The translations under genes were made by a program, and so were the position numbers. A stretch of 63,692 nt of DNA from Actinomycetota bacterium. Its GTDB lineage: Bacteria; Actinomycetota; Acidimicrobiia; Acidimicrobiales; Ilumatobacteraceae. The stretch lies in assembly GCA_016871395.1 (NCBI GenBank), contig VFYV01000010.1, positions 1 through 63,692 of the forward strand, in the 5' to 3' direction. Under the pieces are notes generated by a model. The model was given only the letters and a program-made list of their open reading frames with translations, made no database searches and was not told where the DNA came from. Below, one piece after another: positions 16,648-27,926 of the stretch. Positions within the stretch are counted from its first letter, which is position 1, and every line of letters begins with the position of its first letter.

Positions 16648-18096
16648 ATGGTCTCTTTCCCCTCCAGCGCCTTCGACATCGCCGAGGCCGTGCGTTCCGG
16701 CTCGGTGAAAGCCGCCGCCATCCTCGAGGATCATTTGGGACGCATCGCCGAACGAGAGGCCGACATTCACGCCTTCAATCTGGTCACGGCCGACGCCGCG
16801 CGCGTCATTGCCGCCCGTGTCGACGACGTGGTGGCCGCGGGACATGATCCGGGACCGCTGGCGGGTGTCCCGATCGCGCTCAAGGACAACATGTGCACGC
16901 GGGGCGTGCCCACCACCTGTTCGTCTCGCATTCTCGAGGGATGGAAGCCCCCGTACGACGCCACGGTGGTGTCGCGATTGGCTGAGTTGGGGGCGGTGTT
17001 CGTGGGCAAGACGAATCTCGACGAGTTCGCGATGGGTTCGAGCACCGAGAACTCGGCCTTCGGTGTCACGCTGAACCCACGCGACACCTCGCGGGTGGCC
17101 GGCGGATCCAGTGGCGGTAGTGCCGCGGCCGTGGCCGCCGCTTTCGCTCCGGTGAGCCTCGGCAGTGACACCGGTGGATCCATTCGCCAACCCGCCGCGC
17201 TGTGCGGTGTGGTGGGCGTGAAGCCGACCTACGGCACCGTCAGTCGCTACGGCTTGGTGGCCTTCGCCAGCAGTCTCGATCAAATCGGTCCGTTCTCGGT
17301 CGATGTGCGCGACTCGGCGTTGATCCTGGAGTCCATTTCGGGTCACGATCCCCTGGACTCCACTTCGATTCCCCAGGGACCGCTCGACCTCTTGTCGGTC
17401 CTCGACCAGGACGTGAAGGGAATGCGCATCGGCCGCATCACCGACATGCCCGAAGGGGCCGATCCCGACGTACTGGGTCGCCTGGAGGCGGCCTTCGACG
17501 CGTTGCGTGCCGCCGGTGCGACCATCGTCGACGTCGAATTGCCGACGCTGAAGTACGGGATCACCGCGTATTACCTCATCGCTCCCGCCGAGGCCAGTAG
17601 CAACCTGGCTCGTTACGACGGCGTGCGTTACGGACGACGGGTCGATTCGGTCGACACGAACTCCATGTACATGGCTACGCGTGCCGCCGGGTTCGGCGAC
17701 GAGGTGAAGCGTCGCATCATGCTGGGCACCTACGCGTTGTCCGCCGGTTATTACGACGCCTACTACGGTAAGGCCCTGAAGGTGCGCCGTCTCATCAGCG
17801 ACGATTTCGCCCGCGCCTACGGCAAGGCCGACGTGTTGCTGACGCCCACCTCACCGATTCCCGCGTTCAACGTGGGCGAGAAAGCCGACGATCCGTTGGC
17901 CATGTACCTCTGCGACGTCTACACCATTCCCACCAACCTGGCCGGACACCCCGCGATGAGTGTTCCGTTCGGTGATTCCCGTGATGGTCTTCCCATTGGG
18001 GTACAGGTGATGGCTTCCACACTCGGCGAGCGACCCATGTTCAAGGTGGCCGCCGCCCTCGAACGACACATGGTCGCCACCGGAGGTCGATCGTGA
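16648..18096 (+). CDS. gatA: Aspartyl/glutamyl-tRNA amidotransferase subunit A
   Basis: This 482-residue amidase-signature enzyme frees ammonia from glutamine for GatB. The Lys of the Ser-cisSer-Lys triad is in PIALKDNMCTRG (about 78), the cis-Ser in AGGSSGGSAAAVAA (about 153) and the nucleophile Ser in LGSDTGGSIRQPA (about 178). The length is normal for GatA. The stop overlaps the GTG start of gatB by 4 nt, giving tight translational coupling in gatCAB. Confidence 0.97.
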   Translation: MVSFPSSAFDIAEAVRSGSVKAAAILEDHLGRIAEREADIHAFNLVTADAARVIAARVDDVVAAGHDPGPLAGVPIALKDNMCTRGVPTTCSSRILEGWKPPYDATVVSRLAELGAVFVGKTNLDEFAMGSSTENSAFGVTLNPRDTSRVAGGSSGGSAAAVAAAFAPVSLGSDTGGSIRQPAALCGVVGVKPTYGTVSRYGLVAFASSLDQIGPFSVDVRDSALILESISGHDPLDSTSIPQGPLDLLSVLDQDVKGMRIGRITDMPEGADPDVLGRLEAAFDALRAAGATIVDVELPTLKYGITAYYLIAPAEASSNLARYDGVRYGRRVDSVDTNSMYMATRAAGFGDEVKRRIMLGTYALSAGYYDAYYGKALKVRRLISDDFARAYGKADVLLTPTSPIPAFNVGEKADDPLAMYLCDVYTIPTNLAGHPAMSVPFGDSRDGLPIGVQVMASTLGERPMFKVAAALERHMVATGGRS

Positions 18097-19559
18097 GCCC
18101 CGCCGAGATGGAGGTCGCACCGAACGACGGTTCGTATCTGATCGACGGCTACGAAGTGGTGTGTGGTCTCGAGGTGCACGTGGAGTTGGCGACGGCGACC
18201 AAGTTGTTTTCGGCCAGCGCCAACCGTTTCGGTGACGAACCCAACACCCACATCGACCCGGTGACGCTCGGCCTGCCCGGCGCCCTTCCGGTTCTCAATC
18301 GTCGGGCCGTGGAGTTGGCCATGCGAATCGGCTTGGCTCTGAATTGCACGGTGCAACCGAGCACGTTCCATCGCAAGAACTATTTCTATCCCGACATGCC
18401 CAAGGCGTATCAGATCTCGCAGTACGACCAACCTCTCAACATCGACGGCTGGCTCGAACTTCCGGGTGGTAAGCGAATCGGCATAGAACGCGCCCATCTC
18501 GAGGAAGACACCGGTAAGAGCACCCACGTCGGTGGTACCGGTGGTCGGATTCACGGTAGTGATCACTCGTTGATCGACTTCAACCGCGCCGGCGTTCCCT
18601 TGGTCGAGATCGTCGGACGTCCCGACATCGCGAGCCCCGACGAAGCCAAGCAGTACGTCACCGAGTTGCGCCAAATCCTGGTGGCGATCGGTGCGAGCGA
18701 CGCCAAGATGGAGGAGGGCTCCATGCGGTGCGACGCCAATGTCAGCGTGCGCAAGCCGGGCTCGCCGCTCGGCACGCGTTGTGAGATCAAGAACGTCAAC
18801 TCCGTTCGCTCCCTCGGTCGAGCCATCGAGTACGAGGCTCGTCGGCAGATCGCCCTCGTCGAAGCTGGCGAGTCCATTCGACAGGAGACTCGTCACTGGG
18901 ACGAAAGCGATGGTCGTACGCACACTTTGCGCTCCAAGGAGGACGCCGACGATTATCGGTACTTCCTCGAACCGGACCTGGTTCCGCTGGATCCGGGGGC
19001 CGAGTGGATCGAGGCCGTGCGAGCGGCACTTCCCCTGCTCCCGCGCGAGCGTCGAGTGCGTCTGTCTCGGGCGACCGGTGCTGCGGCCGACGGCGAAGCG
19101 GTGATGGTGGTGGTCGAGCGTGGACAAGACGACTACGTGTTGGCTGTCACCGAATCGGGCGCCGATCCGGCTCGCGCCTTGGTGCACGTGAAAGAGGCGT
19201 ACGCCGAGCAGGGTGCTCGACCGAGCGTCCCTGTGCTCGACCTGGCGCGAATGATCACCATGGAGGTCAGCGGTACGTTGACCTCGACCCAGGCCAAGAT
19301 TGTGCTGGCCGAATTGGTGGCCAACGGCGGGGGCGACGCCGAGGCGATCGCCACGGCCAAAGGTTTCGAGGCCTTGGACACCTCGGCGTTGGAGGCCATC
19401 GTCGACGACGCCATCGCCGCTCAGCCCGCTGCGTGGGCGAAGTACTGCGCCGGCGAGGAGAAGGCCATGGGCGCGTTGGTGGGCGCCATCATGAAAGCCA
19501 GCAAAGGCAAGGCTGACGGCAGGATCGTCACCGCGCTCCTGCAGTCGAGACGCGGCTAG
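18093..19559 (+). CDS. gatB: Aspartyl/glutamyl-tRNA amidotransferase subunit B
   Basis: This 488-residue subunit binds the misacylated tRNA, phosphorylates its side chain and transfers ammonia supplied by GatA. YEVVCGLEVHVELAT is the GatB start, and NYFYPDMPKAYQISQYDQP plus the later EEGSMRCDANVSVR are the kinase-domain signatures. The C-terminal helical YqeY-like tail (about 335-488) contacts tRNA and is complete. It is the last gene of the operon; 208 bp of apparently non-coding sequence follow before folBK. Confidence 0.97.
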   Translation: MSPAEMEVAPNDGSYLIDGYEVVCGLEVHVELATATKLFSASANRFGDEPNTHIDPVTLGLPGALPVLNRRAVELAMRIGLALNCTVQPSTFHRKNYFYPDMPKAYQISQYDQPLNIDGWLELPGGKRIGIERAHLEEDTGKSTHVGGTGGRIHGSDHSLIDFNRAGVPLVEIVGRPDIASPDEAKQYVTELRQILVAIGASDAKMEEGSMRCDANVSVRKPGSPLGTRCEIKNVNSVRSLGRAIEYEARRQIALVEAGESIRQETRHWDESDGRTHTLRSKEDADDYRYFLEPDLVPLDPGAEWIEAVRAALPLLPRERRVRLSRATGAAADGEAVMVVVERGQDDYVLAVTESGADPARALVHVKEAYAEQGARPSVPVLDLARMITMEVSGTLTSTQAKIVLAELVANGGGDAEAIATAKGFEALDTSALEAIVDDAIAAQPAAWAKYCAGEEKAMGALVGAIMKASKGKADGRIVTALLQSRRG

Positions 19560-19767
19560 ACCCGGCCTGACACGATCCCATCGATGGTGGAGGACGAAAT
19601 CATGTCGGTGTGAATGCTGCGTCCCCCGAGGGACGGTGGCGGCGTGGTGACTTCGCTGGTCCAAGGGGGCCCACGACGAGTGAACACCCGCCGAACGTCG
19701 CGGCAGCGAGACCAGACGACGAACGAGGGGTGCCGTCGGACACGACCCAACGGTAACTTGATGAGCC
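19560..19767. other. Intergenic region gatB-folBK
   Basis: These 208 bp hold no convincing gene. The only recognisable element is the folBK -10 at the right end. Confidence 0.5.
19754..19759 (+). promoter_or_regulatory. -10 element of folBK, leaderless layout
   Basis: TAACTT ends 8 nt before GTG 19768. The same TAACTTGAT string occurs before the GTG at 43076. Confidence 0.5.
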
Positions 19768-20622
19768 GTGACGGGTCGATCGACGGACCACATCTTCATC
19801 GAGCGCTTGCGGGTCGTGAGCATCATCGGCGTTCTGGACCATGAGCGGGTCACCCCACAGCCCCTGCAGATCGACGTCGACATCGAGGTCGATCTCCATG
19901 ATGCCGGTCAAAGCGACGACCTGACGCAGACGGTGCACTACGGCGAGGTGGCGGTGGCCCTCGCAGAGTTGGCGCGCAACACCCGCTACCAGTTGCTCGA
20001 GCGATTGGCCCAACACATGACCGAGGTCGTGCTGTCGTTCCCGCTGGTGCGCGCCGTCGATTTGACCCTCACCAAGTTGGAGCCGCCCATTCCCGAGGAC
20101 ATCGGATCGACGGCGGTGCGCCTGCGCCGAGTGCGATCGGACTTTTCGACCAGCAGCGTGCACAAGGCGATCATCGCCCTGGGCAGCAACATCGGCGACC
20201 GCGCCGGTTATCTGCGCTACGCCTTGGAGCAATTGGGTGACCGCGTCACCGCTGAATCTCAGGTGTTCGAGACCGACCCGGTTGGCGGCCCCGAGAACCA
20301 GGATGCCTACCTCAACATGGTCGTGGCTATCGACACCGAGCTCGATCCGTACGCGCTATTGCGTTGGCTGCACCGCATCGAGGCCGATACCGGTCGCGAG
20401 CGAATCGTGCATTGGGGTCCGCGCACCCTCGACCTGGATCTGTTGTTCTACGACGACGTGGTGATCGACGGCGGAAACCTGGCGGTGCCCCACCCGCGGT
20501 ACGCCGAGCGTCGTTTCGTCTTGGCGCCGTTGAAAGAGGTGGCCCCCGATCGGTGCCCGGCTGGCTGGGAGACGGATCTACCACCCGATGCGGTGTATCC
20601 GCGAGGGCCGCTGACGCGCTGA
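19768..20622 (+). CDS. folBK: Bifunctional dihydroneopterin aldolase / 6-hydroxymethyl-dihydropterin pyrophosphokinase
   Basis: This 284-residue protein fuses two consecutive folate-pathway enzymes. Residues about 5-120 are FolB-like (DHIFIERLRVVSIIGVLDHERV, then the catalytic-Lys region DLTLTKLEPP). Residues about 131-284 are FolK: IIALGSNIGDR at its start, ETDPVGGPENQDAYLN, RTLDLDLLFYDD with the Mg-binding Asp residues, and PHPRYAERRFVLAPL. The product supplies the pyrophosphate-activated pterin for dihydropteroate synthase. The GTG start sits at leaderless spacing. A FolP-like gene follows in the opposite direction but looks degenerate, so a true FolP is expected elsewhere. Confidence 0.95.
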   Translation: MTGRSTDHIFIERLRVVSIIGVLDHERVTPQPLQIDVDIEVDLHDAGQSDDLTQTVHYGEVAVALAELARNTRYQLLERLAQHMTEVVLSFPLVRAVDLTLTKLEPPIPEDIGSTAVRLRRVRSDFSTSSVHKAIIALGSNIGDRAGYLRYALEQLGDRVTAESQVFETDPVGGPENQDAYLNMVVAIDTELDPYALLRWLHRIEADTGRERIVHWGPRTLDLDLLFYDDVVIDGGNLAVPHPRYAERRFVLAPLKEVAPDRCPAGWETDLPPDAVYPRGPLTR

Positions 20623-20638
20623 CCCGCCTCGTGTGAGT

Positions 20639-21391
20639 TCACATGCTCTCGATCACCAATCGTTCGACGCGCCGAATCTTCTCGGGGTAGTGGCCGCGCC
20701 CGAACTCGGGTCGCTGACGCAGAACGATCTCGAGCAGTTCGTCATGTTGAGCCGTTTCTTTCCATGGGAGGGCGATGTAGAGCGGAAGACCGAACACGCG
20801 AAGGGCGGACAGGTTGGAGTACACGTGCTTTTGGTAGACGTACCTCTCCTCCCACGGCCAGTTCGATGGCGCAAAACCGGTTCCCGGATCGAGGATGCAC
20901 AGCTCGCGCAGACCGAATCGGTCGGCGACGGCGAGCTGGGCCTCGAAAAACTCCAACATCACCTTCACCGGGTCGGTGCGAACCATCTCCATCTCGCGGG
21001 GGTTCGGACCCGACAGGAACGGCAGTACGATCGGAGCTCGGAAGTCCGCGGCCACCTGCCACATCTCGTCGGTCTGCATGCCGTCGGCGGCGTTGATCAC
21101 GGTGGCACCGGTGGCCAAGGCGCGTCGCGTCACCTCGGGCTTCCAAGAGTCGATGCTCACGGGCACGCCGAACGCGGCCAGGGCCTTCACGATGGACTCC
21201 AATCGTTCCCATTCCTCCTGCCACGACACGACGGTGGCGTTGTCGGTGCTGCCTTGACCGCCGAGATCGATGCCGTCGCAGCCGTTGCCGAGTAGGTACT
21301 CACCGCGACGGGTAGCGGCGGTGGCGTCGAGGGCGATTGACTCGGTGTTGAGCGAATCCGGAGAGGCGTTCACGACGCCGTACAAGAACAT
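20639..21391 (-). CDS. Dihydropteroate synthase paralog (FolP2-like)
   Basis: This 250-residue TIM-barrel protein has DHPS landmarks in altered form: MFLYGVVNASPDSLNTES for the usual GVVNVTPDSFSDGG, DLGGQGSTDNA for DVGGESTRPGA, the intact VSIDSWKPEV, and DPGTGFAPS in place of DPGIGFGK. The pABA/phosphate-site Ser-Arg-Lys loop is missing, replaced by PLYIALPWKET. In M. tuberculosis folP2 (Rv1207) is next to gpgS (Rv1208) and FolP2 lacks DHPS activity; the same pairing occurs here. ATG 21391 fits the family N-terminus and has TAATCT 7 nt upstream; ATG 21427 is possible. The function is unknown and may be linked to GpgS. Confidence 0.8.
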   Translation of the reverse strand: MFLYGVVNASPDSLNTESIALDATAATRRGEYLLGNGCDGIDLGGQGSTDNATVVSWQEEWERLESIVKALAAFGVPVSIDSWKPEVTRRALATGATVINAADGMQTDEMWQVAADFRAPIVLPFLSGPNPREMEMVRTDPVKVMLEFFEAQLAVADRFGLRELCILDPGTGFAPSNWPWEERYVYQKHVYSNLSALRVFGLPLYIALPWKETAQHDELLEIVLRQRPEFGRGHYPEKIRRVERLVIESM

Positions 21392-21398
21392 GCTCGGC

Positions 21399-21404
21399 AG
21401 ATTA
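21399..21404 (-). promoter_or_regulatory. -10 element of the FolP2-like gene
   Basis: TAATCT on the minus strand ends 7 nt before ATG 21391. It is the best match to the bacterial -10 in this divergent region. Confidence 0.5.
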
Positions 21405-21425
21405 GGGCGAGCGGGGCGAGGCGAC

Positions 21426-22334
21426 ATGAGCGTGAAGACATTCGATCCCTCCGGCTGGACCCTGGAGACTGCGCTCTTGATGAAGGGCGATCGCACCGTC
21501 TCGGTCTGCATTCCGTGCAAGAACGAGGCCGGAACCATCGGAGATTTGGTACGTCTGATCGAACCCCAGTTGCTCGGTACCTTGGTGGATGAGCTCATCG
21601 TGTTGGACGATGATTCGAACGATGGCACCAGTGAGATCGCCGTTGAGGCCGGAGCCAGCGTGGTTCACATTGATCTCGTGCACTCCCTCCACGGGAAGGG
21701 CGAAGGCAAGGGCAATGCGCTGTGGGCCAGTCTTCTGGCCAGCACGGGCGACATCGTGGTCTGGATCGATGGCGACATCACCAGCTTCAGTATCGATTGG
21801 ATCGTCCGATTGGTGATGCCGTTGCTGATCGACGCCGAGGTAGGTCTGGTGAAAGCCAGCTACGAGCGGCCATCCCACCTGGGTGGTGGTGGACGCACGA
21901 CCGAACTGGTGGCTCGGCCCTTGTTGTCGATGTTCTTTCCGTCGATCGCCGACATGCAACAGCCTCTGGCCGGCGAGTATGCCGGGCGTCGATCGATGTT
22001 GGAGGCCATCCCATTCGCCACCGGTTGGGGGGTCGAGATCGGCATGATCATCGACATGGCGAGCGTCTTTGGGCCCTCCAGCCTGGCACAAGTGGACCTC
22101 GGCGTTCGACTGCATCGCCATCACAATCTGGAGACGTTGGCGATTCAGGCGGCTGAGGTGGCCGCGACCGTCTTGGCCCGCACGGCGAATCCACCGACCC
22201 CGGTCGATACGCAACCGACGTTACGTCGCAAGTCGGGGGAAACACTCCTGTTGAACGTGGGGGAGCGACCTCCCGTGAACACGCTGCCGAAGTTGGGTGT
22301 CGTCGGTCAGTTCCCGGACGACGCGCGCAAGTAA
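21426..22334 (+). CDS. gpgS: Glucosyl-3-phosphoglycerate synthase
   Basis: This 302-residue GT-A glycosyltransferase matches mycobacterial GpgS: TVSVCIPCKNEAGTIGDLV, DELIVLDDDSNDGT, the metal-binding D-x-D in VVWIDGDIT (about 116-118), GGGGRTTELVARPLLS, LQPLAGEYA-like MQQPLAGEYAGRRS, and ATGWGVEIGMIIDMA. It transfers glucose from a nucleotide sugar to 3-phosphoglycerate, the first step to glucosylglycerate or to methylglucose lipopolysaccharides. The start ATG 21426 lies 34 bp from the divergent FolP2-like start. The 3' end overlaps the next convergent gene by 28 bp. GpgP was not found in the window. Confidence 0.92.
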   Translation: MSVKTFDPSGWTLETALLMKGDRTVSVCIPCKNEAGTIGDLVRLIEPQLLGTLVDELIVLDDDSNDGTSEIAVEAGASVVHIDLVHSLHGKGEGKGNALWASLLASTGDIVVWIDGDITSFSIDWIVRLVMPLLIDAEVGLVKASYERPSHLGGGGRTTELVARPLLSMFFPSIADMQQPLAGEYAGRRSMLEAIPFATGWGVEIGMIIDMASVFGPSSLAQVDLGVRLHRHHNLETLAIQAAEVAATVLARTANPPTPVDTQPTLRRKSGETLLLNVGERPPVNTLPKLGVVGQFPDDARK

Positions 22335-22921
22335 CGCAGAAAAACGAAGCCGTCGTCGGTGGCAATGTGAGCGAGATCCCACGGTTCGCGAAGGGCGAGC
22401 GGACCGGCCGCGATGCGCTGACTGGCTCCACTTACGAAGCGGGGTGCGATGGTCAGGCAGATCTCGTCCACCAGATCGGCGGTCAGCATCTGGGCGTTGA
22501 GACTCGGGCCTCCCTCGAGCACACACAGACGCCCCGGCAAGTCGAGAACGATGTCACGTACGTCGCCGCCCACGATGCGTGTGTTGCCCGCGACCGTGAG
22601 TGCTGTGGCGTTTCGCCCGAGGTCGCCGGTTTTGGAGACCACTACCAGCACCTGGTGGGCGGCGAGAGGGGTGTACACGTCTTGTCGAACCGTCTCGGCG
22701 CCAACGAGCACACTGTCGGCCGAGCGATGAAGATGGAGGAAGACCTCCCGATCGGTGGGGCCCCCGAGAAGTGACGAGTTCCCCTCGAGCGACACGGCTC
22801 CGTCGGCGGTACTGATCATGGACATGACGACCCACGGGCGGTCCTCACGGCGAGGGCGGTCGGTCAGGTCGTAGGCGACGTCGACGGACACATCGTCGAC
22901 ACGGGGATGGATCAAACGCAC
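22307..22921 (-). CDS. RibD C-terminal (pyrimidine reductase)-like protein
   Basis: This 204-residue protein has the dihydrofolate-reductase-like fold of the RibD reductase domain. WVVMSMISTADGAVSLEGNSSLLGGPTDREVF contains the substrate-binding segment, then SADSVLVGAETVRQD, VLEGGPSLNAQML with the NADPH-contact Gly-Gly, and VDEICLTIAPRFVSG. It could reduce a 5-amino-6-ribosylamino-pyrimidine in riboflavin/F420 precursor synthesis or an unrelated substrate; no deaminase domain is attached. The GTG start has TAGACA 6 nt upstream. Its end overlaps gpgS tail-to-tail. Confidence 0.85.
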   Translation of the reverse strand: MRLIHPRVDDVSVDVAYDLTDRPRREDRPWVVMSMISTADGAVSLEGNSSLLGGPTDREVFLHLHRSADSVLVGAETVRQDVYTPLAAHQVLVVVSKTGDLGRNATALTVAGNTRIVGGDVRDIVLDLPGRLCVLEGGPSLNAQMLTADLVDEICLTIAPRFVSGASQRIAAGPLALREPWDLAHIATDDGFVFLRYLRASSGN

Positions 22922-22927
22922 GAACCG

Positions 22928-22933
22928 TGTCTA
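22928..22933 (-). promoter_or_regulatory. -10 element of the RibD-like gene
   Basis: TAGACA on the minus strand ends 6 nt before GTG 22921. Confidence 0.4.
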
Positions 22934-23060
22934 GCGGGACGGAGGCGGCCGAACCGCTCAGCCCCGGAATTGACGCAAGACTGACAACTTGGCGGTCCCT
23001 GCTCCTCCCCCCGGGACCTCACAGGTCACAAGATTTCGCTCACATTTCGCCCGCTCGGTT

Positions 23061-23077
23061 TCTGAGAAGTCGTCAGA
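23061..23077. promoter_or_regulatory. Operator site 1 (TCTGACR-N3-YGTCAGA family)
   Basis: TCTGAGA-AGT-CGTCAGA is 17 bp with one half-site mismatch from the consensus of sites at 31778, 36384 and 38858. It ends 20 bp before the acyl-CoA dehydrogenase start and covers the -35 position relative to the -10 at 23086, as expected of a repressor site. Confidence 0.6.
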
Positions 23078-23085
23078 TGGTGGAG

Positions 23086-23091
23086 TAGGAT
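23086..23091 (+). promoter_or_regulatory. -10 element of the acyl-CoA dehydrogenase gene
   Basis: TAGGAT ends 6 nt before ATG 23098, a leaderless layout. Operator site 1 occupies the -35 region. Confidence 0.5.
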
Positions 23092-23097
23092 CGGCCC

Positions 23098-24282
23098 ATG
23101 TTCCTCGCCGAAACACCCGACCAGCAGGCTTTGCGCAAAGAGCTTCGCGAGTATTTCGCGGCCATGCTCACCCCCGAGGTACGCGCCGAGTTGGGCGAGT
23201 CGGGTGAGGGTAAGCCGTTGTTCCGCGACTTGGTGCGCCGTATGGGTGCCGACGGTTGGCTGGGCCTCGCATGGCCCAAGGAGTTCGGCGGTCAGGGCCG
23301 GCCGGCCACCGATCAATTCATCATGTTCGACGAGATCCAGCGTGCGCACGCGCCGTTCCCTTTCGTCACCGTGAACACCGTCGGACCAGCGATCATGGCG
23401 CACGGCACCCAGGCCCAAAAGGATCGATACCTCACCGGCATCTTGAAAGGTGAGATCAACTTCGCGATCGGATACACCGAGCCCGAGGCGGGAACCGATC
23501 TGGCCAGTTTGCGCACCACTGCCGAATTGGACGGTGATGAATGGGTCATCAACGGCAACAAGGTCTATACGTCGGGGGCCAATCAGAGCGACTACGTCTG
23601 GTTGGCCTGTCGTACCGACGCCGACGCCCCGAAGCATCAGGGAATCAGCATCATCATCGTCCCCACCAACACCAAGGGTTTCGAGTGGACCCCGATCGTC
23701 ACCGTCGGCGGCGTGGTCACCACGGCTACGTACTACACCGATGTGCGGGTACCCAAGGAGAATGTGATCGGACCGATCAACGGTGGCTGGAAGCTCATCA
23801 CCATGCAACTCAATCATGAGCGCGTGGGTTTGGCCGCCTTGTCCGGATTGACCGAGCGCTTGCTGGACGACGTCACGACGTGGTGTCGGGTGACTCCGTC
23901 GGGTGCCGCCGGGGGAGAAAAGATGATCGACGTGGCCTGGGTCCAGCAAGATCTGGCCAAGTGCCACGCCCTGCTCGACGCCATTCGGCTCATGACGTGG
24001 AAGTTGGCCCAGAGTGTGGCCGACAACACGCTCGGAGCGGCCGAAGCGAGCGGTGTGAAGGTGTTCGGCACCGAGCGCGCCGTCGAGGTGTATCGCATCA
24101 TGCAAGGCATTCTCGGTCCGATGTCGCACCTGCGCGATGGCTCCGATGGGGCCGTCATCCACGGCGAGGTCGAGCGCGCCGCTCGCGCCGCTCAGATCAA
24201 CACCTTCGGTGGTGGTGTGAACGAGATCCAGCGCGAGTTGGTGGCCACTGCCGGCTTGGGTTTGGTTCGCTCGACGCGCTGA
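23098..24282 (+). CDS. Acyl-CoA dehydrogenase (FadE)
   Basis: In this 394-residue flavoenzyme residues about 1-125 form the helical N-terminal domain, and GYTEPEAGTDLASLRTTAELDG is the FAD/substrate-binding middle-domain signature. The C-terminal domain ends in GGGVNEIQRELVATAGLGL, matching mycobacterial FadE proteins. It introduces the alpha-beta double bond into an acyl-CoA. It is convergent with the fadA5-cyp125-ltp2 operon, with a 1-bp gap to fadA5, and shares the operator motif with that operon. This suggests a substrate from the same pathway, possibly a steroid side-chain or ring-derived CoA ester, though that is inference. Confidence 0.9.
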   Translation: MFLAETPDQQALRKELREYFAAMLTPEVRAELGESGEGKPLFRDLVRRMGADGWLGLAWPKEFGGQGRPATDQFIMFDEIQRAHAPFPFVTVNTVGPAIMAHGTQAQKDRYLTGILKGEINFAIGYTEPEAGTDLASLRTTAELDGDEWVINGNKVYTSGANQSDYVWLACRTDADAPKHQGISIIIVPTNTKGFEWTPIVTVGGVVTTATYYTDVRVPKENVIGPINGGWKLITMQLNHERVGLAALSGLTERLLDDVTTWCRVTPSGAAGGEKMIDVAWVQQDLAKCHALLDAIRLMTWKLAQSVADNTLGAAEASGVKVFGTERAVEVYRIMQGILGPMSHLRDGSDGAVIHGEVERAARAAQINTFGGGVNEIQRELVATAGLGLVRSTR

Positions 24283-24283
24283 G

Positions 24284-26732
<2,449 letters not shown>

Positions 26733-26736
<4 letters not shown>

Positions 26737-27926
26737 CGATCTACCCCCAGAATCAGCCCACTCGTGGGCACACCCGTCCCCGCAGAGACGAGGACGTTGA
26801 CGACATTATCCACCTGATTGACGCTCGTTCCCCGGATCTGACGCACCGCCTCGGCGATGCCATTCATTCCGTGGATGTAGGCCTCGCCCAACTGACCGCC
26901 GTGGGTGTTGATCGGAAGACGACCGCCGATCTCGAGTGCTCCGTCGGCGATGTAGTCCTTGGCCTCGCCGCGACCGCAAAAGCCGAACTCTTCCAACTGC
27001 ATGAGCACGTAGGGTGTGAAGTGGTCGTACAGAATCGCGGTCTGAATGTCGGCCGGGGTCAGACCCGACGAGGTCCAGAGTTCGTCGGCGACGACTTTCA
27101 TCTCGGGTAGCTGAGCGATGTCGTCGCGGAAGAACGAGGTCATGGTCCACTGCTCGTCCCCGGCGCCCTGGGCGCCGGCGACGATGAGCGCGGGCGTGTT
27201 GGGCAGATCGCGGGCACGCTCGGCGCTGACCACCACCAGGGCTTGTCCGCCGTCGCTTTCTTGGCAGCAGTCGAGCAGGTGCAACGGATCCACGATCCAA
27301 CGACTGGCCTGATGCTCCTCGAGTGTGATGGGCTCGTTGTAGAACCAGGCCGCCGGGTTGTTGGCGGCGTGCTTGCGTCCGGCTACCGCGACCCGCCCGA
27401 AGTCTTGCGAGGTGGCACCGTAGAGGTGCATGTAGCGGCGCGCGACCATGGCCACCCACGACGCGGGTGTCAACAGTCCGGAGGGAGTGGTCCACGAGAA
27501 CTGCGCGCGCTCGGCGGTGGCCGCGATCGGGATGTCTTGCACGCCCGCACCGAAACGCCGACCACTGCGTTCGTTGAATGCGCGGTAGCACACCACCGCG
27601 TCGGCGACGCCGGTGGCCACGGCCATGGCGGCCTGGACGATGGTTCCGCAGGCCGCACCGCCGCCATAGTGCACTCGGCTGAAATGGCGTAGCGCCCCGA
27701 TGCCCACGTGTCGGGCGATCTCCACGTCGGGATTGTTGTCCGCGCTGTAGGTGACCATGCCGTCGATGTCGCACGGCTTCAGGCCGGCGTCGGCGATGGC
27801 GGCGGCCACGGCCTCGCTGGCGAGACTCATCTCGCTGCGTCCGGAGTCCTTGGAGAACTCGGTGGCGCCGATGCCGGTGATGGCGGCCCTGCCACCGAGT
27901 TGGTTACCGCGGCGATTGATGCTCAC
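26733..27926 (-). CDS. ltp2: Ltp2-like steroid side-chain retro-aldolase (thiolase-fold lipid-transfer protein)
   Basis: This 397-residue thiolase-superfamily protein lacks the normal nucleophile-Cys motif, as in SCP-x/Ltp proteins. Recognisable segments are AAITGIGATEFSKDSGRSE, VHYGGGAACGTIVQAAMAV, the catalytic-type Tyr/His region AILYDHFTPYVLMQLEEFGFCGRGE and LPINTHGGQLGEAYIHGMNGI. Ltp2 (Rv3540c) together with the DUF35 domain of ChsH2 cleaves the 17-hydroxy steroid-CoA to androstenedione-type product and propionyl-CoA. It overlaps chsH1 and cyp125 by 4 nt each, and the partner ChsH2 is encoded in the same operon. Confidence 0.87.

Noticed and set aside
16012-17346. A long open frame antisense to gatC/gatA and the alpha-galactosidase end
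   Set aside because: Composition is Arg/His/Gly-rich without domains, and the sense strand encodes unmistakable GatC and GatA.
17919-19883. A 654-codon open frame antisense to gatB
   Set aside because: It mirrors gatB and the end of gatA, has no protein motif and no ribosome-binding site. High third-position GC opens such frames.
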